A stretch of 64,000 nucleotides of DNA, from NCBI RefSeq assembly GCF_000478985.1, contig NZ_AWXB01000063.1:18405-82404 (forward strand), read 5' to 3'. The position numbers were made by a program, and so were the translations under genes. The notes under the pieces are model-generated. The model worked only from the letters and a program-made list of their open reading frames with translations. It searched no databases and was not told the DNA's origin. The first letter of the stretch is position 1. Each line of letters begins with the position of its first letter. Below, piece by piece: positions 8,138 through 18,280 of this stretch. Source of the stretch: Peptoniphilus sp. BV3C26. GTDB taxonomy: Bacteria; Bacillota; Clostridia; Tissierellales; Peptoniphilaceae.

Positions 8138-8835
8138 AATATTACTCCAAATAAAACAACCAAAATAAAAGGTCCAAAAGCAATTTCATCTTTTCTACCT
8201 TTTTTCTTTAAAAGAATTAAAATTATTCCTACTAAAGCTCCAAGACTAAATGTGTAGGTAAAATATCTAAAAGCTTCAAATATATTTGAACTTACAAGTC
8301 CTAAGCTTGCTCCAAGTAAAATATCTCCTGACCCCATAGACTTTGTAATTATAAAAATTAAATAAAAAACTAATAGTAAAAAAATATAGGGCAAAATAAA
8401 TTCTTTAAAATTTCCTTTATAAAAATTTAAAATTGCTAAAAATATGTACAAAATAAATACATCAAAATCATAAATATCTTTATAAAAAAAATCACTTAAA
8501 AATATACTTAAGCAAATGAAAAACAATAGACCTTTAATTGCTAATAAAATTAAATCTTTTGATTGGTTTTTAAATATAAAAATTAAACTAAGTCCTCCTA
8601 TTAGTTCAATAAAAGGATAGATAAAAGAAATCTTTTCCTTACAATATCTGCATTTTCCCCTCAAAAATATATAGCTTATTAAGGGGATTTCCAAATACAT
8701 AGGTATAATTTTTTTACAATTGTCGCATTTGCTCCTTGAAAAAATAAAATCTTCCCCAGCGTTTCTTCTTTCATTTAAGCAAAGGACAAAAGATGCAATT
8801 GAGGAGCCGAGAAAGAATATAAAAAATAAAATCAT
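8125..8835 (-). CDS. pilD: Type IV prepilin peptidase (A24 family)
   Basis: A 236-residue polytopic membrane aspartyl protease that cleaves the leader of prepilins and N-methylates them in the bifunctional forms. The N-terminal domain has the two zinc CxxC pairs (CDNC and CRYC) found in methylating members. The two catalytic Asp positions fall in [14 protein letters not shown] and [13 protein letters not shown]. About seven hydrophobic segments are visible. It overlaps the pilin gene by four bases and the PilM-like gene by 13, so all are one transcript. It could equally be named ComC if the pilus serves DNA uptake. Confidence 0.95.
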   Translation of the reverse strand: MILFFIFFLGSSIASFVLCLNERRNAGEDFIFSRSKCDNCKKIIPMYLEIPLISYIFLRGKCRYCKEKISFIYPFIELIGGLSLIFIFKNQSKDLILLAIKGLLFFICLSIFLSDFFYKDIYDFDVFILYIFLAILNFYKGNFKEFILPYIFLLLVFYLIFIITKSMGSGDILLGASLGLVSSNIFEAFRYFTYTFSLGALVGIILILLKKKGRKDEIAFGPFILVVLFGVIFCKY

Positions 8836-9191
8836 TGCGTTTCAACTATGTTATTATTTTTAATTTCAACCATTCCGGGACTTACTATAATATTTTTATT
8901 TCCATCAAGCTCTACCTTAAATGTCCCATCATTATAAGTTTTAGGCATTTTGCCACCTTCAATATAATTTAAAATATCAGCATCACTTATAGATGTTGCA
9001 TTGGGATTATCAGCCAAAAATGAAGCTGCAGCATTTTTTAAAATTACTACATTTGCATTATGGGCTGCCGCCTTTGCTTTTAAATTTGAATTTTGATACT
9101 TAGGTATGGCTATTGATGCTAAAACTGCTATTATAGCTATGACAATTATTAATTCAATTAGTGTAAAACCCTTTTTCTTTTTAAATTTCAT
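8832..9191 (-). CDS. Type IV major pilin-like prepilin
   Basis: A 119-residue prepilin. A short basic leader MKFKKKKG precedes the processing site [18 protein letters not shown], with the conserved Phe at +1 and Glu at +5. A long hydrophobic helix and a small C-terminal domain (about 50-119) follow. The C-terminal domain has no cysteines. It could be a pilin proper or a ComGC-like pseudopilin; it is the only pilin gene in the cluster. It sits between pilC and the prepilin peptidase and has its own GAGGT site. Confidence 0.93.
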   Translation of the reverse strand: MKFKKKKGFTLIELIIVIAIIAVLASIAIPKYQNSNLKAKAAAHNANVVILKNAAASFLADNPNATSISDADILNYIEGGKMPKTYNDGTFKVELDGNKNIIVSPGMVEIKNNNIVETQ

Positions 9192-9193
9192 TT

Positions 9194-10372
9194 TTACCTC
9201 ACTAAATTTACTAAATCAAACATAGGAATTGCTACTCCTAAAACTACAAAACCGACTAAAATTGACAAAAAAATAATCAAAGCAGGCTCTAACAAACTTA
9301 CAAATCTCTTTAAATTTATATCCAATTCATCTTTGTAATATTTATCCAATTCTTCAAAAGCAACTTTAAAGGATGCTGATTCTTCGCTTGCTTTTAAAAT
9401 TGAAATGTATATTTTAGGAAAAAGCTTAGTTTCTTCCAGAGATTTTGAAATAGATTCTCCTCCATTTATTTTTCTAACTGTATCTAACATTTTGTCTTTT
9501 ATATAAAATTCAGAATTTTTAGCATAATAATTTAAAGCCTCGCTTAAATTAAAATCAGCTTTTAAAAATAAATTCATTGTACTTGTAAATTTATTTAAAA
9601 AATCCAAATTTCCAATCTTAGATTTTAAAATCATTTTCTCTAAAAATTTTCTTTTTGAAGTTAATAAATAATAAATTATCAAAAAAATTGAAATAATAAA
9701 TAATGGAAAAATTATAAAAATATTATTTTTAATAAAACTTGAAATATTAATAATAAATTTAGTTAGCAAAGGAAGCTCTACTCCACTGTCTCTAAAAATA
9801 TCACTAAATTTCGGCAAAACATTTATCAGCAAAAAATTAAGAACTAAAATAAAAACTGTAAAAAGTATTATGGGATATGTAAAGGCGTTAATTATTTCTT
9901 TTTTAACTAAAGCTCTTTTAAAATAATAGTTACTTATTTCATAAAAAACAGTGTTTAAATTTCCTGTGGATTCCGCACCTTTAATTAAAGAACCAGTCCA
10001 TTTAGGCATATTTTTTTCTTCAAAAAAGCAGGTGCTTAAACTTTTTCCTTCTTTTAATTTTTTACATATGTTTTTTAAAAATTCGCCCTTATAATCATTA
10101 AATTCCCCTGATAAAATCTCACTTGCCATTTCAAGACTTATTCCGGAACTTAAAAGAATATAGTATTCCCTGGATAAAAGTGCAACCTCTTCATATGTCC
10201 ATCTTTTTTTGCTGAGTTTAATTTCACTATTAAATTCTATGGATTTTTTAACTTCTATGGGTCTTGAATTTCTATTTTTCAGTTTTAAAATAGCATCTTG
10301 ACGACTTTGCGAAATAATTTTTCCCTTTTCAATTTTTCCTTGATCGTTTAAAGCTCTGTAAGAAAAATTCAT
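9194..10372 (-). CDS. pilC: Type IV pilus/type II secretion inner-membrane platform protein PilC
   Basis: A GspF/PilC/ComGB-family protein of about 392 residues. It opens [19 protein letters not shown], the normal start of the family, and has two repeated GspF halves, each ending in a hydrophobic pair (for example near 165-190 and at the C-terminus [21 protein letters not shown]). The ATG at 10372 is preferred to 10382-10384 because the upstream ATGAGGGG supplies its ribosome site. It overlaps or abuts pilB and precedes the pilin. Confidence 0.93.
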   Translation of the reverse strand: MNFSYRALNDQGKIEKGKIISQSRQDAILKLKNRNSRPIEVKKSIEFNSEIKLSKKRWTYEEVALLSREYYILLSSGISLEMASEILSGEFNDYKGEFLKNICKKLKEGKSLSTCFFEEKNMPKWTGSLIKGAESTGNLNTVFYEISNYYFKRALVKKEIINAFTYPIILFTVFILVLNFLLINVLPKFSDIFRDSGVELPLLTKFIINISSFIKNNIFIIFPLFIISIFLIIYYLLTSKRKFLEKMILKSKIGNLDFLNKFTSTMNLFLKADFNLSEALNYYAKNSEFYIKDKMLDTVRKINGGESISKSLEETKLFPKIYISILKASEESASFKVAFEELDKYYKDELDINLKRFVSLLEPALIIFLSILVGFVVLGVAIPMFDLVNLVR

Positions 10373-10383
10373 ATAACCCCTCA

Positions 10384-11805
10384 TTAATGGAAAATATTTT
10401 TATAAACTTCATCTAAAGATATAAGTCCATCTGACAAAAGTTTTTTAAAACTTTCCTTTAATTCAATCATACCGCTTTCTTTTGCAAGATTTTCAATTTC
10501 GGATAAATTTGATAAATCTTCAATCTTATCTCTTATTTTTGTAAAATCTAAAATTTCAAAAACTGCTTTTCTTCCTATATAGCCATTATCACAAAATTCA
10601 CAATATCCATTTTCATAATAATCCATTTCTTGGTCAAAAATATCAACATAGGAATGTTTTCTTATTTTGCAGTGAGGACATAAAACTCTAACAAGTCTTT
10701 GAGAAATTATCCCTATTATGCCTGCTCTTATTTGGTAATTCATAATTCCCATATCCTTTAATCTTATTATTGCTTGTGCCGAATTATTTGTATGAAGAGT
10801 TGATAAAACTAAATGACCTGTTATTGATGATCTCAGGGCAATTTTTGCAGTTTCAACATTTCTAATTTCTCCAACCATTATTTTATCAGGATCTTGTCTT
10901 AAAATTGCCCTCAAGCCCTGTTCAAAATCCAATCCAGTTTTTTCATTTACTGGTATTTGATTTATTCCTTCAATTTTATATTCAACAGGATCCTCTATGG
11001 TCATAATATTAATTTCAGGATTTTTTATTTTTTCAAGAATTGAATATATTGTTGAAGTTTTTCCGCTTCCAGTAGGACCACAAACTAAAATTAATCCACT
11101 TGGTTGCTTTATTAAATTTTCAATACTTTCTCTATCGTTTGCCTTAAGACCTATGCCGTCAAAAGTTAAATTTAAATTTATCTTATCTAATATTCTAAGA
11201 ACAATTTTTTCTCCAAAAACTGTGGGAACTGTAGAAACTCTTATATCAACTTTAAGATTTCGATTTTCATAGGTCATTCTTCCATCTTGAGGTAACCTTT
11301 TTTCAGAAATATCTAAACCTGATAAAATTTTTATTCTGGAAATAATTTTTAGAGTTATTTCTTTTTTTATGTTTACTAAATCTTTTAAAACACCATCTCT
11401 TCTAATTCTTATGGTGCTATATTTTTCATAGGGGTCAAAATGAATATCTGAAGCCTTTTTTTCAATAGAATACATAACTATTTTATCTATTATCTTTGCT
11501 ATAGGAGAATTTAAATCATCTAAATTTTCCATAAAATTGTCCGATTCAACATTTAACTTATTTATCTCATTTTCTATTGAAAATTTATTTTTATATGTAA
11601 TTTTAATTTGTCTATTTAATTTTTCTTCATCTACTTTTTGAAAAATAAGACTTTTATTTAGTAAGGCTTCAAGATTTTTTTTAACATCTAAATCTTCATT
11701 TAGGACATAAAAATATATCTTGTCCCCAAGAATTTTTACAGGGACAAGTTTATATTCATAAGCGAAATTTTTATCTATAATTTTTAAAATTTCATTAATT
11801 TCCAT
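10384..11805 (-). CDS. pilB: Type IV pilus assembly ATPase PilB
   Basis: A GspE/PulE/PilB hexameric ATPase that drives pilin polymerisation. Visible motifs are Walker A GPTGSGKTSTIYSI, the Asp box EDPVEYKIEGINQ, Walker B DPDKIMVGEIRN and the His box TGHLVLSTLHTN. The C-terminal zinc element has CPHC and CEFC pairs. The N-terminal MshEN-like domain is short. The ATG at 11805 is chosen over 11835 since it overlaps the topA stop by only 11 bases and follows GGAAG. No PilT retraction ATPase is in the cluster. Confidence 0.93.
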   Translation of the reverse strand: MEINEILKIIDKNFAYEYKLVPVKILGDKIYFYVLNEDLDVKKNLEALLNKSLIFQKVDEEKLNRQIKITYKNKFSIENEINKLNVESDNFMENLDDLNSPIAKIIDKIVMYSIEKKASDIHFDPYEKYSTIRIRRDGVLKDLVNIKKEITLKIISRIKILSGLDISEKRLPQDGRMTYENRNLKVDIRVSTVPTVFGEKIVLRILDKINLNLTFDGIGLKANDRESIENLIKQPSGLILVCGPTGSGKTSTIYSILEKIKNPEINIMTIEDPVEYKIEGINQIPVNEKTGLDFEQGLRAILRQDPDKIMVGEIRNVETAKIALRSSITGHLVLSTLHTNNSAQAIIRLKDMGIMNYQIRAGIIGIISQRLVRVLCPHCKIRKHSYVDIFDQEMDYYENGYCEFCDNGYIGRKAVFEILDFTKIRDKIEDLSNLSEIENLAKESGMIELKESFKKLLSDGLISLDEVYKNIFH

Positions 11806-13867
11806 TTTTTTCTTCCACATATCCGCAATTTTCACATTTTAAAACTAATCCTTTTCTTGTTGTGACTTTTGAAAGATTATGTGAACATTTTGGACATTTT
11901 TTATCTACTGGTTCATTCCAAGATACAAAATCACATTTAGGATAATTTGAACATCCATAAAATTTTCTACCTTTTTTTGAGCGTTTTATAACTATTTCTC
12001 CATCATTACATTTAGGACATTTTAATCCAATTTTTTCAAGAAGAGGCTTTGAATTTCTACATTCGGGAAATCCTGGACAAGCTAAAAATTTTCCGTAACG
12101 ACCCATTTTGATTACCATATGTCTTCCGCATTTTTCGCATATTTCATCAGTGACTTCATCTTCTATTTTTATTTTATCCATTTCATCTTCTGCTACTTTT
12201 AAATCTTCTTTTATGCCATCATAAAACTCTCTTAAAACTTCTTTCCACTGTAAATTTCCATCTGCAATTTTATCTAAGTCATCTTCTAATTTTGCAGTAA
12301 AGTTTTTATCTACAATTTCTTTAAAATATTTACTTAAAACTTTATTTACAGTTTCACCAAGCTCAGTAGGTATAAATTTTTTATCTTCAAGGCTTACGTA
12401 ATTTCTTGATTGTAATGTGCTTATAGTAGGTGAATAAGTTGAAGGTCTGCCTATGCCTAAATCTTCAAGTAACTTTATTAAAGATGCTTCATTATATCTT
12501 GGTGGTCCTTGAGTAAAATGCTTAATAGGTTCAACTTTTTCCGTATTTAAAATTTCTCCTTCTAAAAGATCAGGTAAAAGCTTGTCTTTTTCATTTAACA
12601 AATCATATACTCTTAAAAATCCTTCGAAATTAATTTTTGAGCCCCTTGCCTTAAAAATATTATCATTAGATTTTAAATCAAGAGAAATTGTGTCATAAAC
12701 TGCATCTGCCATTAAGGAAGCCAAAAATCTTTTCCAAATTAAGGTATAAAGCTTAAGCTCATCTCTTGAGAGAGCTTCTTTTATACTTGATGGACTTTTA
12801 AATACATCTGTAGGTCTTATACATTCATGGGCATCTTGTACACCTTGCTTTGCTTTTGTAGTTTTTTTATGACCTAAATAATTTTTTCCATAATTTTTTT
12901 CTATAAATTCAAAAGCTTTTGCCTGAGCTTGATCTGAAATTCTTACAGAATCCGTTCTCATATAGGTAATTAAACCTACAGATCCTTCTGAGGGCAAATT
13001 TATTCCTTCATATAAACTTTGAGCTATTCTCATTGTTTTTTTTGTAGAAAAACCTATTTTTCTTGATGCTTCTTGTTGTAAGGTTGATGTTGTAAAAGGA
13101 TTAAAGGCCTGTCTTCTCTTTGTTCCCTTATCTAATTTAAATACTGAAAAATTTTTCTTATCAATTGATTTTAAAATTTCTTTCGCTTCTTTTTCATTAG
13201 ATATTTTTACTTTTTCTATTTTATCTTTTATAAGTTTTCCATAAAATTCTGAAGTAAAACTTGTTTTATTTTTTTTATGTTCAGCTTCTATTGTAAAATA
13301 TTCTTCAGGAATAAATTCTTCTATTTCTTTTTCTCTGTCACAAATTATTTTTAAAACAACAGACTGAACTCGTCCAGCTGACAGACCACTTTTAATTTTC
13401 TTCCACAAAAAAGGACTTATTTTATAACCTGCAAGTCTGTCAAGTAATCTTCTCGCTTGTTGAGCGTCTACCAAATACATATCTATTTCTCTTGGATTTT
13501 TTATTTGACTTTTTACAGTATCCTTTGTTATTTCATTAAAGGTAACCCTATTTTTTTCTTTAGGATCTAATTCCAAAATATGACATAAATGCCAGGAGAT
13601 AGCTTCTCCTTCCCTATCGGGGTCAGTTGCCAAAAAAACATTGTCAGCTTCCTTTGCGTTTTTTTTCAATTCTTTTATTATTGAACCCTTGCCTCTTATA
13701 TTTATATATTCCGGCTCAAAATCCTTTTCTATATCAATTCCTATTCTTGATTTCGGAAGATCTCTTATGTGACCTACTGAAGCAATGACATTATAATTTC
13801 TTCCAAGCATCTTTTTTATTGTTTTTGCCTTAGTCGGCGACTCTACAATCACTAAATTCTTTACCAA
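11795..13867 (-). CDS. topA: DNA topoisomerase I (type IA)
   Basis: A 690-residue enzyme that relaxes negative supercoils. The TOPRIM domain opens NLVIVESPTKAKTIKKMLG and holds FLATDPDREGEAISWHL. The active-site Tyr lies in GLITYMRTDSVRIS. The C-terminus has three four-Cys zinc ribbons, starting CEKCGRHM, CPKCNDGE and CPKCSHNL. The start codon is TTG at 13867 behind TAGGAG. It lies downstream of dprA, the usual Firmicutes order (dprA-topA), and leads into pilB. Confidence 0.97.
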   Translation of the reverse strand: MVKNLVIVESPTKAKTIKKMLGRNYNVIASVGHIRDLPKSRIGIDIEKDFEPEYINIRGKGSIIKELKKNAKEADNVFLATDPDREGEAISWHLCHILELDPKEKNRVTFNEITKDTVKSQIKNPREIDMYLVDAQQARRLLDRLAGYKISPFLWKKIKSGLSAGRVQSVVLKIICDREKEIEEFIPEEYFTIEAEHKKNKTSFTSEFYGKLIKDKIEKVKISNEKEAKEILKSIDKKNFSVFKLDKGTKRRQAFNPFTTSTLQQEASRKIGFSTKKTMRIAQSLYEGINLPSEGSVGLITYMRTDSVRISDQAQAKAFEFIEKNYGKNYLGHKKTTKAKQGVQDAHECIRPTDVFKSPSSIKEALSRDELKLYTLIWKRFLASLMADAVYDTISLDLKSNDNIFKARGSKINFEGFLRVYDLLNEKDKLLPDLLEGEILNTEKVEPIKHFTQGPPRYNEASLIKLLEDLGIGRPSTYSPTISTLQSRNYVSLEDKKFIPTELGETVNKVLSKYFKEIVDKNFTAKLEDDLDKIADGNLQWKEVLREFYDGIKEDLKVAEDEMDKIKIEDEVTDEICEKCGRHMVIKMGRYGKFLACPGFPECRNSKPLLEKIGLKCPKCNDGEIVIKRSKKGRKFYGCSNYPKCDFVSWNEPVDKKCPKCSHNLSKVTTRKGLVLKCENCGYVEEKNGN

Positions 13868-13876
13868 AACTAACTC

Positions 13877-14959
13877 CTATCTAATGCTAAATTCTCCCTT
13901 ACCTACTTCTTCTATAAATCCCTTTAATTCTAAAACTGTAAGTATTCCGCTAACAAAAGATATATTATATTTGCTGTTAGCTGCAATTTTTTCCACGTCT
14001 TTTATTCCATTATAAATTAATTCATAAATTTCTTTTTCATCTTCTCCCAGTTCATCACTCTTAAGAGCTACCATCTTTTTATTTTGATTAAGCTCGCTTA
14101 TTTTACTTAAAATGTCATCAATGGATAAAAGAGGATATGCCCCATCCCTTATAAGTAAATTTGTTCCCTCAGAAAGAGGTGAATTAATATTTCCAGGAAC
14201 TGAAAAAATTTCCTTCCCCTGTTCTGCTCCAATTCTTGCTGTAATCAGAGAACCACTTTTAGTTCTTGCTTCCATAACAATAATCGCTGAGCTTAAACCT
14301 GAAATAATTCTATTTCTTTCAGGAAACCTAAAAGGTAAAGGTTGAGTTTCAAAGGGATATTCTGAAATTACTCCACCATTTTTTGAAACTTTTTCATATA
14401 AGCTCTGATTTTTATAAGGATATATAACATCAACTCCATTGCCTAAAACTCCAATAGTTTTTCCTTTATTTTCAAGACACGTTCTATGGGCAATGGAATC
14501 TATTCCATAAGCAAGACCTGAAACAATAACCGCTCCAAGATCAGTAAGTTCTCTTACAAATTTTTTTGTTACAAATTCTCCATAATCAGAATACTTTCTT
14601 GCACCTACAACTCCAATTTTTACTTCCTCAGGAATATATCCATTAAGATATAGAACTTGTGGCGGATTGTCAATATATTTCAAATTTTCAGGATAATTTT
14701 CATCAAATATACTTATTATTTTTGTATCTTTTCCCTTAAGATGATTATCTAATCTTTCAAAAAATCCCTCATCAAAATTTTTTAATCTCAATTTAGTTGC
14801 CGGTCTTAAAAAATCTAACAAATCAATAAACTCATCTATTTTTCTTATATCTTCAAAATTTAAGTTATTAGCTTCAAAATAATTTTTAATTTCAATTATC
14901 TGGTCGTTTACAATTCCTATGCCATTTAAATAAATTAAAAGATTTCTAAGTCCTTTCAT
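13877..14959 (-). CDS. dprA: DNA-processing protein DprA
   Basis: A Rossmann-fold DprA/Smf protein of about 360 residues. It binds incoming single-stranded DNA and loads RecA during transformation. Motifs include GVVGARKYSDYG, SGLAYGIDSIAH, GVLGNGVDVIYPYKN, RFPERNRIISGLS and ARTKSGSLITARIGAEQGKE. A C-terminal winged-helix-like region (about 300-360) ends the protein. The ATG at 14959 overlaps the ComM-like stop (TAATG) with GGAGC ahead, so it is preferred to the TTG at 14971. DprA alone is not proof of competence, but the nearby pilus genes make it likely. Confidence 0.95.
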   Translation of the reverse strand: MKGLRNLLIYLNGIGIVNDQIIEIKNYFEANNLNFEDIRKIDEFIDLLDFLRPATKLRLKNFDEGFFERLDNHLKGKDTKIISIFDENYPENLKYIDNPPQVLYLNGYIPEEVKIGVVGARKYSDYGEFVTKKFVRELTDLGAVIVSGLAYGIDSIAHRTCLENKGKTIGVLGNGVDVIYPYKNQSLYEKVSKNGGVISEYPFETQPLPFRFPERNRIISGLSSAIIVMEARTKSGSLITARIGAEQGKEIFSVPGNINSPLSEGTNLLIRDGAYPLLSIDDILSKISELNQNKKMVALKSDELGEDEKEIYELIYNGIKDVEKIAANSKYNISFVSGILTVLELKGFIEEVGKGEFSIR

Positions 14960-16479
14960 TATTTGCTCCAATATTTTGTATCCATGGTTCTATATCTTAT
15001 AGCCTCAAGAAGATGCATTTCTTTGATGTCAGTTGACTTATCTAAATCTGCTATGGTTCGTGAGATTTTTAAAAGTTTATTATAAGTCCTTGCTGAAAAT
15101 CCATATTTTTTAAAACTTAATTCCATTATTTTTTCACAGGCTGCATTTAATTTACAATACTTGGAAATAAATTTGTCTGGCATTTCTCCATTTAGGTTGA
15201 AGAACTCTTCCTTATATCTATCCTTCTGAAGCTCTCTCGCCTCCTCTACGCGTCTTCTTATGGTTTCTGAATCTTCTCCATAGGGTTCATTTTTTAAGTC
15301 CTTATAATCCACCTCAGAGACTTCTAAGTGCATATCAATTCTATCTAAAAGAGGATGCGAAATTTTCGCCAGATATCTTTCAATTTGACTTTGGCTACAA
15401 TTACATTCATGAACTTTGCTCCCGTGGTAGCCGCAGGGACATGGATTTAAAGCTCCAACTAAGATGAAATCTGCAGGGTAAGTTAAAGAAGCATTGGCTC
15501 TACTTATATGTATGGACTTTGATTCAAGAGGCTCCCTTAAAACTTCAAGAACATTTTTATTAAATTCTGGAAGTTCATCTAAAAATAAAACTCCTCTGTG
15601 AGAAAGGGAAATTTCTCCAGGCTTAGGTATTCTTCCTCCTCCTATTAAAGAGACGGCACTGGCAGTATGGTGAGGAGACCTAAATGGAGGGATAGAAATT
15701 AAAGTGCCTTCATTTAAAAGACCTGCAACAGAATAAATTTTAGAAACTTCTATTGATTCTTCAAAAGTTAACTTAGGTAAAATAGAAGGAAATCTTTTTG
15801 CTGCCATTGTTTTTCCGGAACCTGGCACTCCTACAAGAAGTAAATTTATTCTTGAAGCTGCACTTATTTCAAAAACCCTTTTTATTCTTTCTTGACCTTT
15901 TAAGTCTTTAAAATCTAATTCAAATTTTGAGTCTTCTTGTTTAAATCCATTTGAAAACTTTTCGAGTTTACCATTTCCCTGTAAGAAGTCAACAACTTCT
16001 TTTAAAGACTTTGCAGGATATATGTCAACATCTTTAATTACGCCACATTCATTTCTATTTTCATAAGGAATAATAAATTTTTTATTTCCCAAACTTCTCA
16101 TGGAAATCACCATAGGAAGAACTCCTCTAACTCCCTTTAAACTTCCGTCAAGGGCAAGCTCCCCTATGAATATGTAAGAATCACAAGCTTCATTAATTTC
16201 GTCATTTGCACACATCATGGAAATTGCAATAGCAAGATCCATTTGTGAGCCATCTTTTTTTATATCTGCAGGAGCAAGATTTATTGTGATTCTTTCTCTT
16301 GGATATGAATATGATGAATTTTTTATTGCCGATCTTACTCTTTCGCCGGATTCTTTAATTGCAGTATCTGCAAGACCCACTATGGTAAGCCTGGGCATAC
16401 CTAAAGAAATATCCGTTTCTACCTCTATTTCTCTTCCTTCAAGTCCTACAAGAGTACATGTTTTTATTTTTGCATACAT
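14959..16479 (-). CDS. YifB/ComM-family Mg-chelatase-like AAA+ ATPase
   Basis: A 506-residue protein. The N-terminal ChlI-like lobe (about 1-180) contains MPRLTIVGLADTAIKESGERVRSAI. The AAA+ core has Walker A GVPGSGKTMAAKRF and Walker B LFLDELPEF, followed by the zinc-like cluster CPCGYHGSKVHECNCS and a C-terminal Mg_chelatase_C domain. ComM is a branch-migration helicase needed for integration of transformed DNA in some bacteria, so placement before dprA fits. YifB is an equivalent name. Confidence 0.93.
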   Translation of the reverse strand: MYAKIKTCTLVGLEGREIEVETDISLGMPRLTIVGLADTAIKESGERVRSAIKNSSYSYPRERITINLAPADIKKDGSQMDLAIAISMMCANDEINEACDSYIFIGELALDGSLKGVRGVLPMVISMRSLGNKKFIIPYENRNECGVIKDVDIYPAKSLKEVVDFLQGNGKLEKFSNGFKQEDSKFELDFKDLKGQERIKRVFEISAASRINLLLVGVPGSGKTMAAKRFPSILPKLTFEESIEVSKIYSVAGLLNEGTLISIPPFRSPHHTASAVSLIGGGRIPKPGEISLSHRGVLFLDELPEFNKNVLEVLREPLESKSIHISRANASLTYPADFILVGALNPCPCGYHGSKVHECNCSQSQIERYLAKISHPLLDRIDMHLEVSEVDYKDLKNEPYGEDSETIRRRVEEARELQKDRYKEEFFNLNGEMPDKFISKYCKLNAACEKIMELSFKKYGFSARTYNKLLKISRTIADLDKSTDIKEMHLLEAIRYRTMDTKYWSK

Positions 16480-16488
16480 TACAAACCC

Positions 16489-16839
16489 TCACAATACTGA
16501 AAAAGCATCTTTAATATGATTTATTTTTCCGCTTTTTAAATAAACTTCTATAACGTCAAACCTTACTGAAACATCAAAAAATTTTTTAGTATAAATATAA
16601 TTTTTTGCTCCTGTAATTATCCTTTTAATTTTCGTATCAGTAACAGCCTCTACAGCTCTTCCATAATTTTCATTATTTCTTGTTTTTACTTCAACAAAAA
16701 CCAATGTGGCCCTGTCGCGAGCGATAATATCTATTTCCGAATTAATTATTCTATAATTTCTGTCTAAGATTTCATAACCTTCATTTTTTAAAAAGTTACA
16801 AGCTATATCTTCACCTAAATTTCCATAATATTTATTCAT
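16489..16839 (-). CDS. YraN/UPF0102 family nuclease-like protein
   Basis: About 116 residues, NKYYGNLGEDIACNFLKNEGYEILDRNYR, then SEIDIIARDRATLVFVEVKTR. The last segment carries the ExD...ExK pattern of restriction-endonuclease-like folds. The biological role is not established. The ATG at 16839 overlaps the rnhB stop (TAATG); a TTG two codons upstream is less likely. The rnhB-yraN-comM-dprA-topA order is common in Firmicutes. Confidence 0.9.
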   Translation of the reverse strand: MNKYYGNLGEDIACNFLKNEGYEILDRNYRIINSEIDIIARDRATLVFVEVKTRNNENYGRAVEAVTDTKIKRIITGAKNYIYTKKFFDVSVRFDVIEVYLKSGKINHIKDAFSVL

Positions 16840-17447
16840 TACCAATTATCCTTATTTTTCAAGAAAGACTGTCTGTGCAATTTACTTGATCCAAGTTCTT
16901 TAATAGCATCTCTGTGAGCTTTCGTTCCATATCCCTTGTGTTTTTCTATTCCATATCCTGGATACATCTTTTCCCACTTTTTACAAAGTCTATCTCTAAA
17001 AACTTTAGCGACAATTGAAGCACAAGCAATTGAGTAGCAGTTTGCATCCCCTTTTATGATATCAACTTGGTCAATTTTTGTTTCAATATGTTCTGCATCT
17101 ATTAAGAGCAAATCCGGATAAATTCTTAAATTATCCCTTGTTCTTAAGTTTTCTACGGCAAGAAGCATAGCAAGGTGAGTTGCCATTTTTATATTAACTT
17201 TATCAATAGTAACTGAATCCATTCTTCCTATTCCCACTGCAATAGCATCTCTAAGAATTTTGTCATAAAGACTTTCTCTTTGCTTTTCAGTTAATTTTTT
17301 TGAATCATTTACACCTAAGATTCTATTTTCAGGCATAATAACCGCAGCAGCTACAACATCTCCAAAAAGACATCCTCTACCTACTTCATCAATACCAACA
17401 ATATTTTTATAACCTTGGCCTAAATATTTTCCTTCATAGTCTATCAT
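16839..17447 (-). CDS. rnhB: Ribonuclease HII
   Basis: A 202-residue enzyme that removes RNA from RNA-DNA hybrids and single ribonucleotides. The family signature GIDEVGRGCLFGDVVAAAV holds the DE metal ligands. Further acidic residues lie in LLIDAEHIET and the C-terminal motif SIACASIVAKVFRD is normal. Length is typical. The ATG overlaps the rbgA stop by four bases (ATGA). Confidence 0.97.
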   Translation of the reverse strand: MIDYEGKYLGQGYKNIVGIDEVGRGCLFGDVVAAAVIMPENRILGVNDSKKLTEKQRESLYDKILRDAIAVGIGRMDSVTIDKVNIKMATHLAMLLAVENLRTRDNLRIYPDLLLIDAEHIETKIDQVDIIKGDANCYSIACASIVAKVFRDRLCKKWEKMYPGYGIEKHKGYGTKAHRDAIKELGSSKLHRQSFLKNKDNW

Positions 17448-18280
17448 AATCTTTCAAGGCTTATTCTGCCAAGCACTCCCTTTCTAAACTCATCAAGGAT
17501 GACATTTGAAACTTTAGTATAATCAATTTCATTACCCTTCATAATTGCTCCTCTTTTTTTAGCAATATTATCCATAACTTTAAGAGGATCTTCATCTAAA
17601 TCAATATTATATCTCTCAATTAAAATTTCAGGTTTATAGCTTAAAATGTTCTCTACAAATTTATAGGCAAGAGTTTCAATATCTATGATTTCATCCTTTA
17701 TAGCTCCAGTCCAAGCTAAATGAATGGATGTTTCTTCAGTAAATTTAGGCCAAAGAATACCTGGTGTATCCAACAATTGTAGCTCAGGATTTATTTTTAT
17801 CCACTGATTTGTTTTTGTTATTCCTGGTTTATTGCCAGTTTTTGCAGATTTTTTTCCACTAACATTATTTATAAAAGTTGACTTTCCTGAATTCGGTATT
17901 CCCACAATCATAGCTCTTAAAGGTCCATGGTTTATTCCCTTTTCCTCTTTATTTTTTATAATCTCTTCCATTAGAGATTTTGATTCTTTAACAATTAAAT
18001 CCCTGTTATTTTTTAAAGAATTATAAAGAATTGCTCTTTCATTATTACAATTTATCTTATCTACCCACAGGGCATTTTGCCTTGGATCTGACAAGTCTGA
18101 TTTATTTAAAATAACAAGTCTTTTTTTTGAAATTATTGAATCAAAGAGTGGATTTCTACTTGATATAGGTATTCTGGAATCAATTATTTCAATTACAAAA
18201 TCAACTAATTTTTGTTTTGATTTGATTTCATCAAGAGTTTTTTTCATATGACCTGGATACCAGTTTATATTCATACTCAT
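17444..18280 (-). CDS. rbgA: Ribosome biogenesis GTPase RbgA/YlqF
   Basis: A circularly permuted GTPase that helps late assembly of the 50S subunit. The G4 motif LNKSD comes first, then G1 GIPNSGKSTFIN and G3 LLDTPGILWPKF. The opening NINWYPGHMKKTL is the family hallmark. The ATG at 18280 (MSMNINWYPG) overlaps the HAD gene stop as ATGA; 18292 and 18274 are alternatives. Placement just before rnhB is the usual Firmicutes arrangement. Confidence 0.95.
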   Translation of the reverse strand: MSMNINWYPGHMKKTLDEIKSKQKLVDFVIEIIDSRIPISSRNPLFDSIISKKRLVILNKSDLSDPRQNALWVDKINCNNERAILYNSLKNNRDLIVKESKSLMEEIIKNKEEKGINHGPLRAMIVGIPNSGKSTFINNVSGKKSAKTGNKPGITKTNQWIKINPELQLLDTPGILWPKFTEETSIHLAWTGAIKDEIIDIETLAYKFVENILSYKPEILIERYNIDLDEDPLKVMDNIAKKRGAIMKGNEIDYTKVSNVILDEFRKGVLGRISLERL

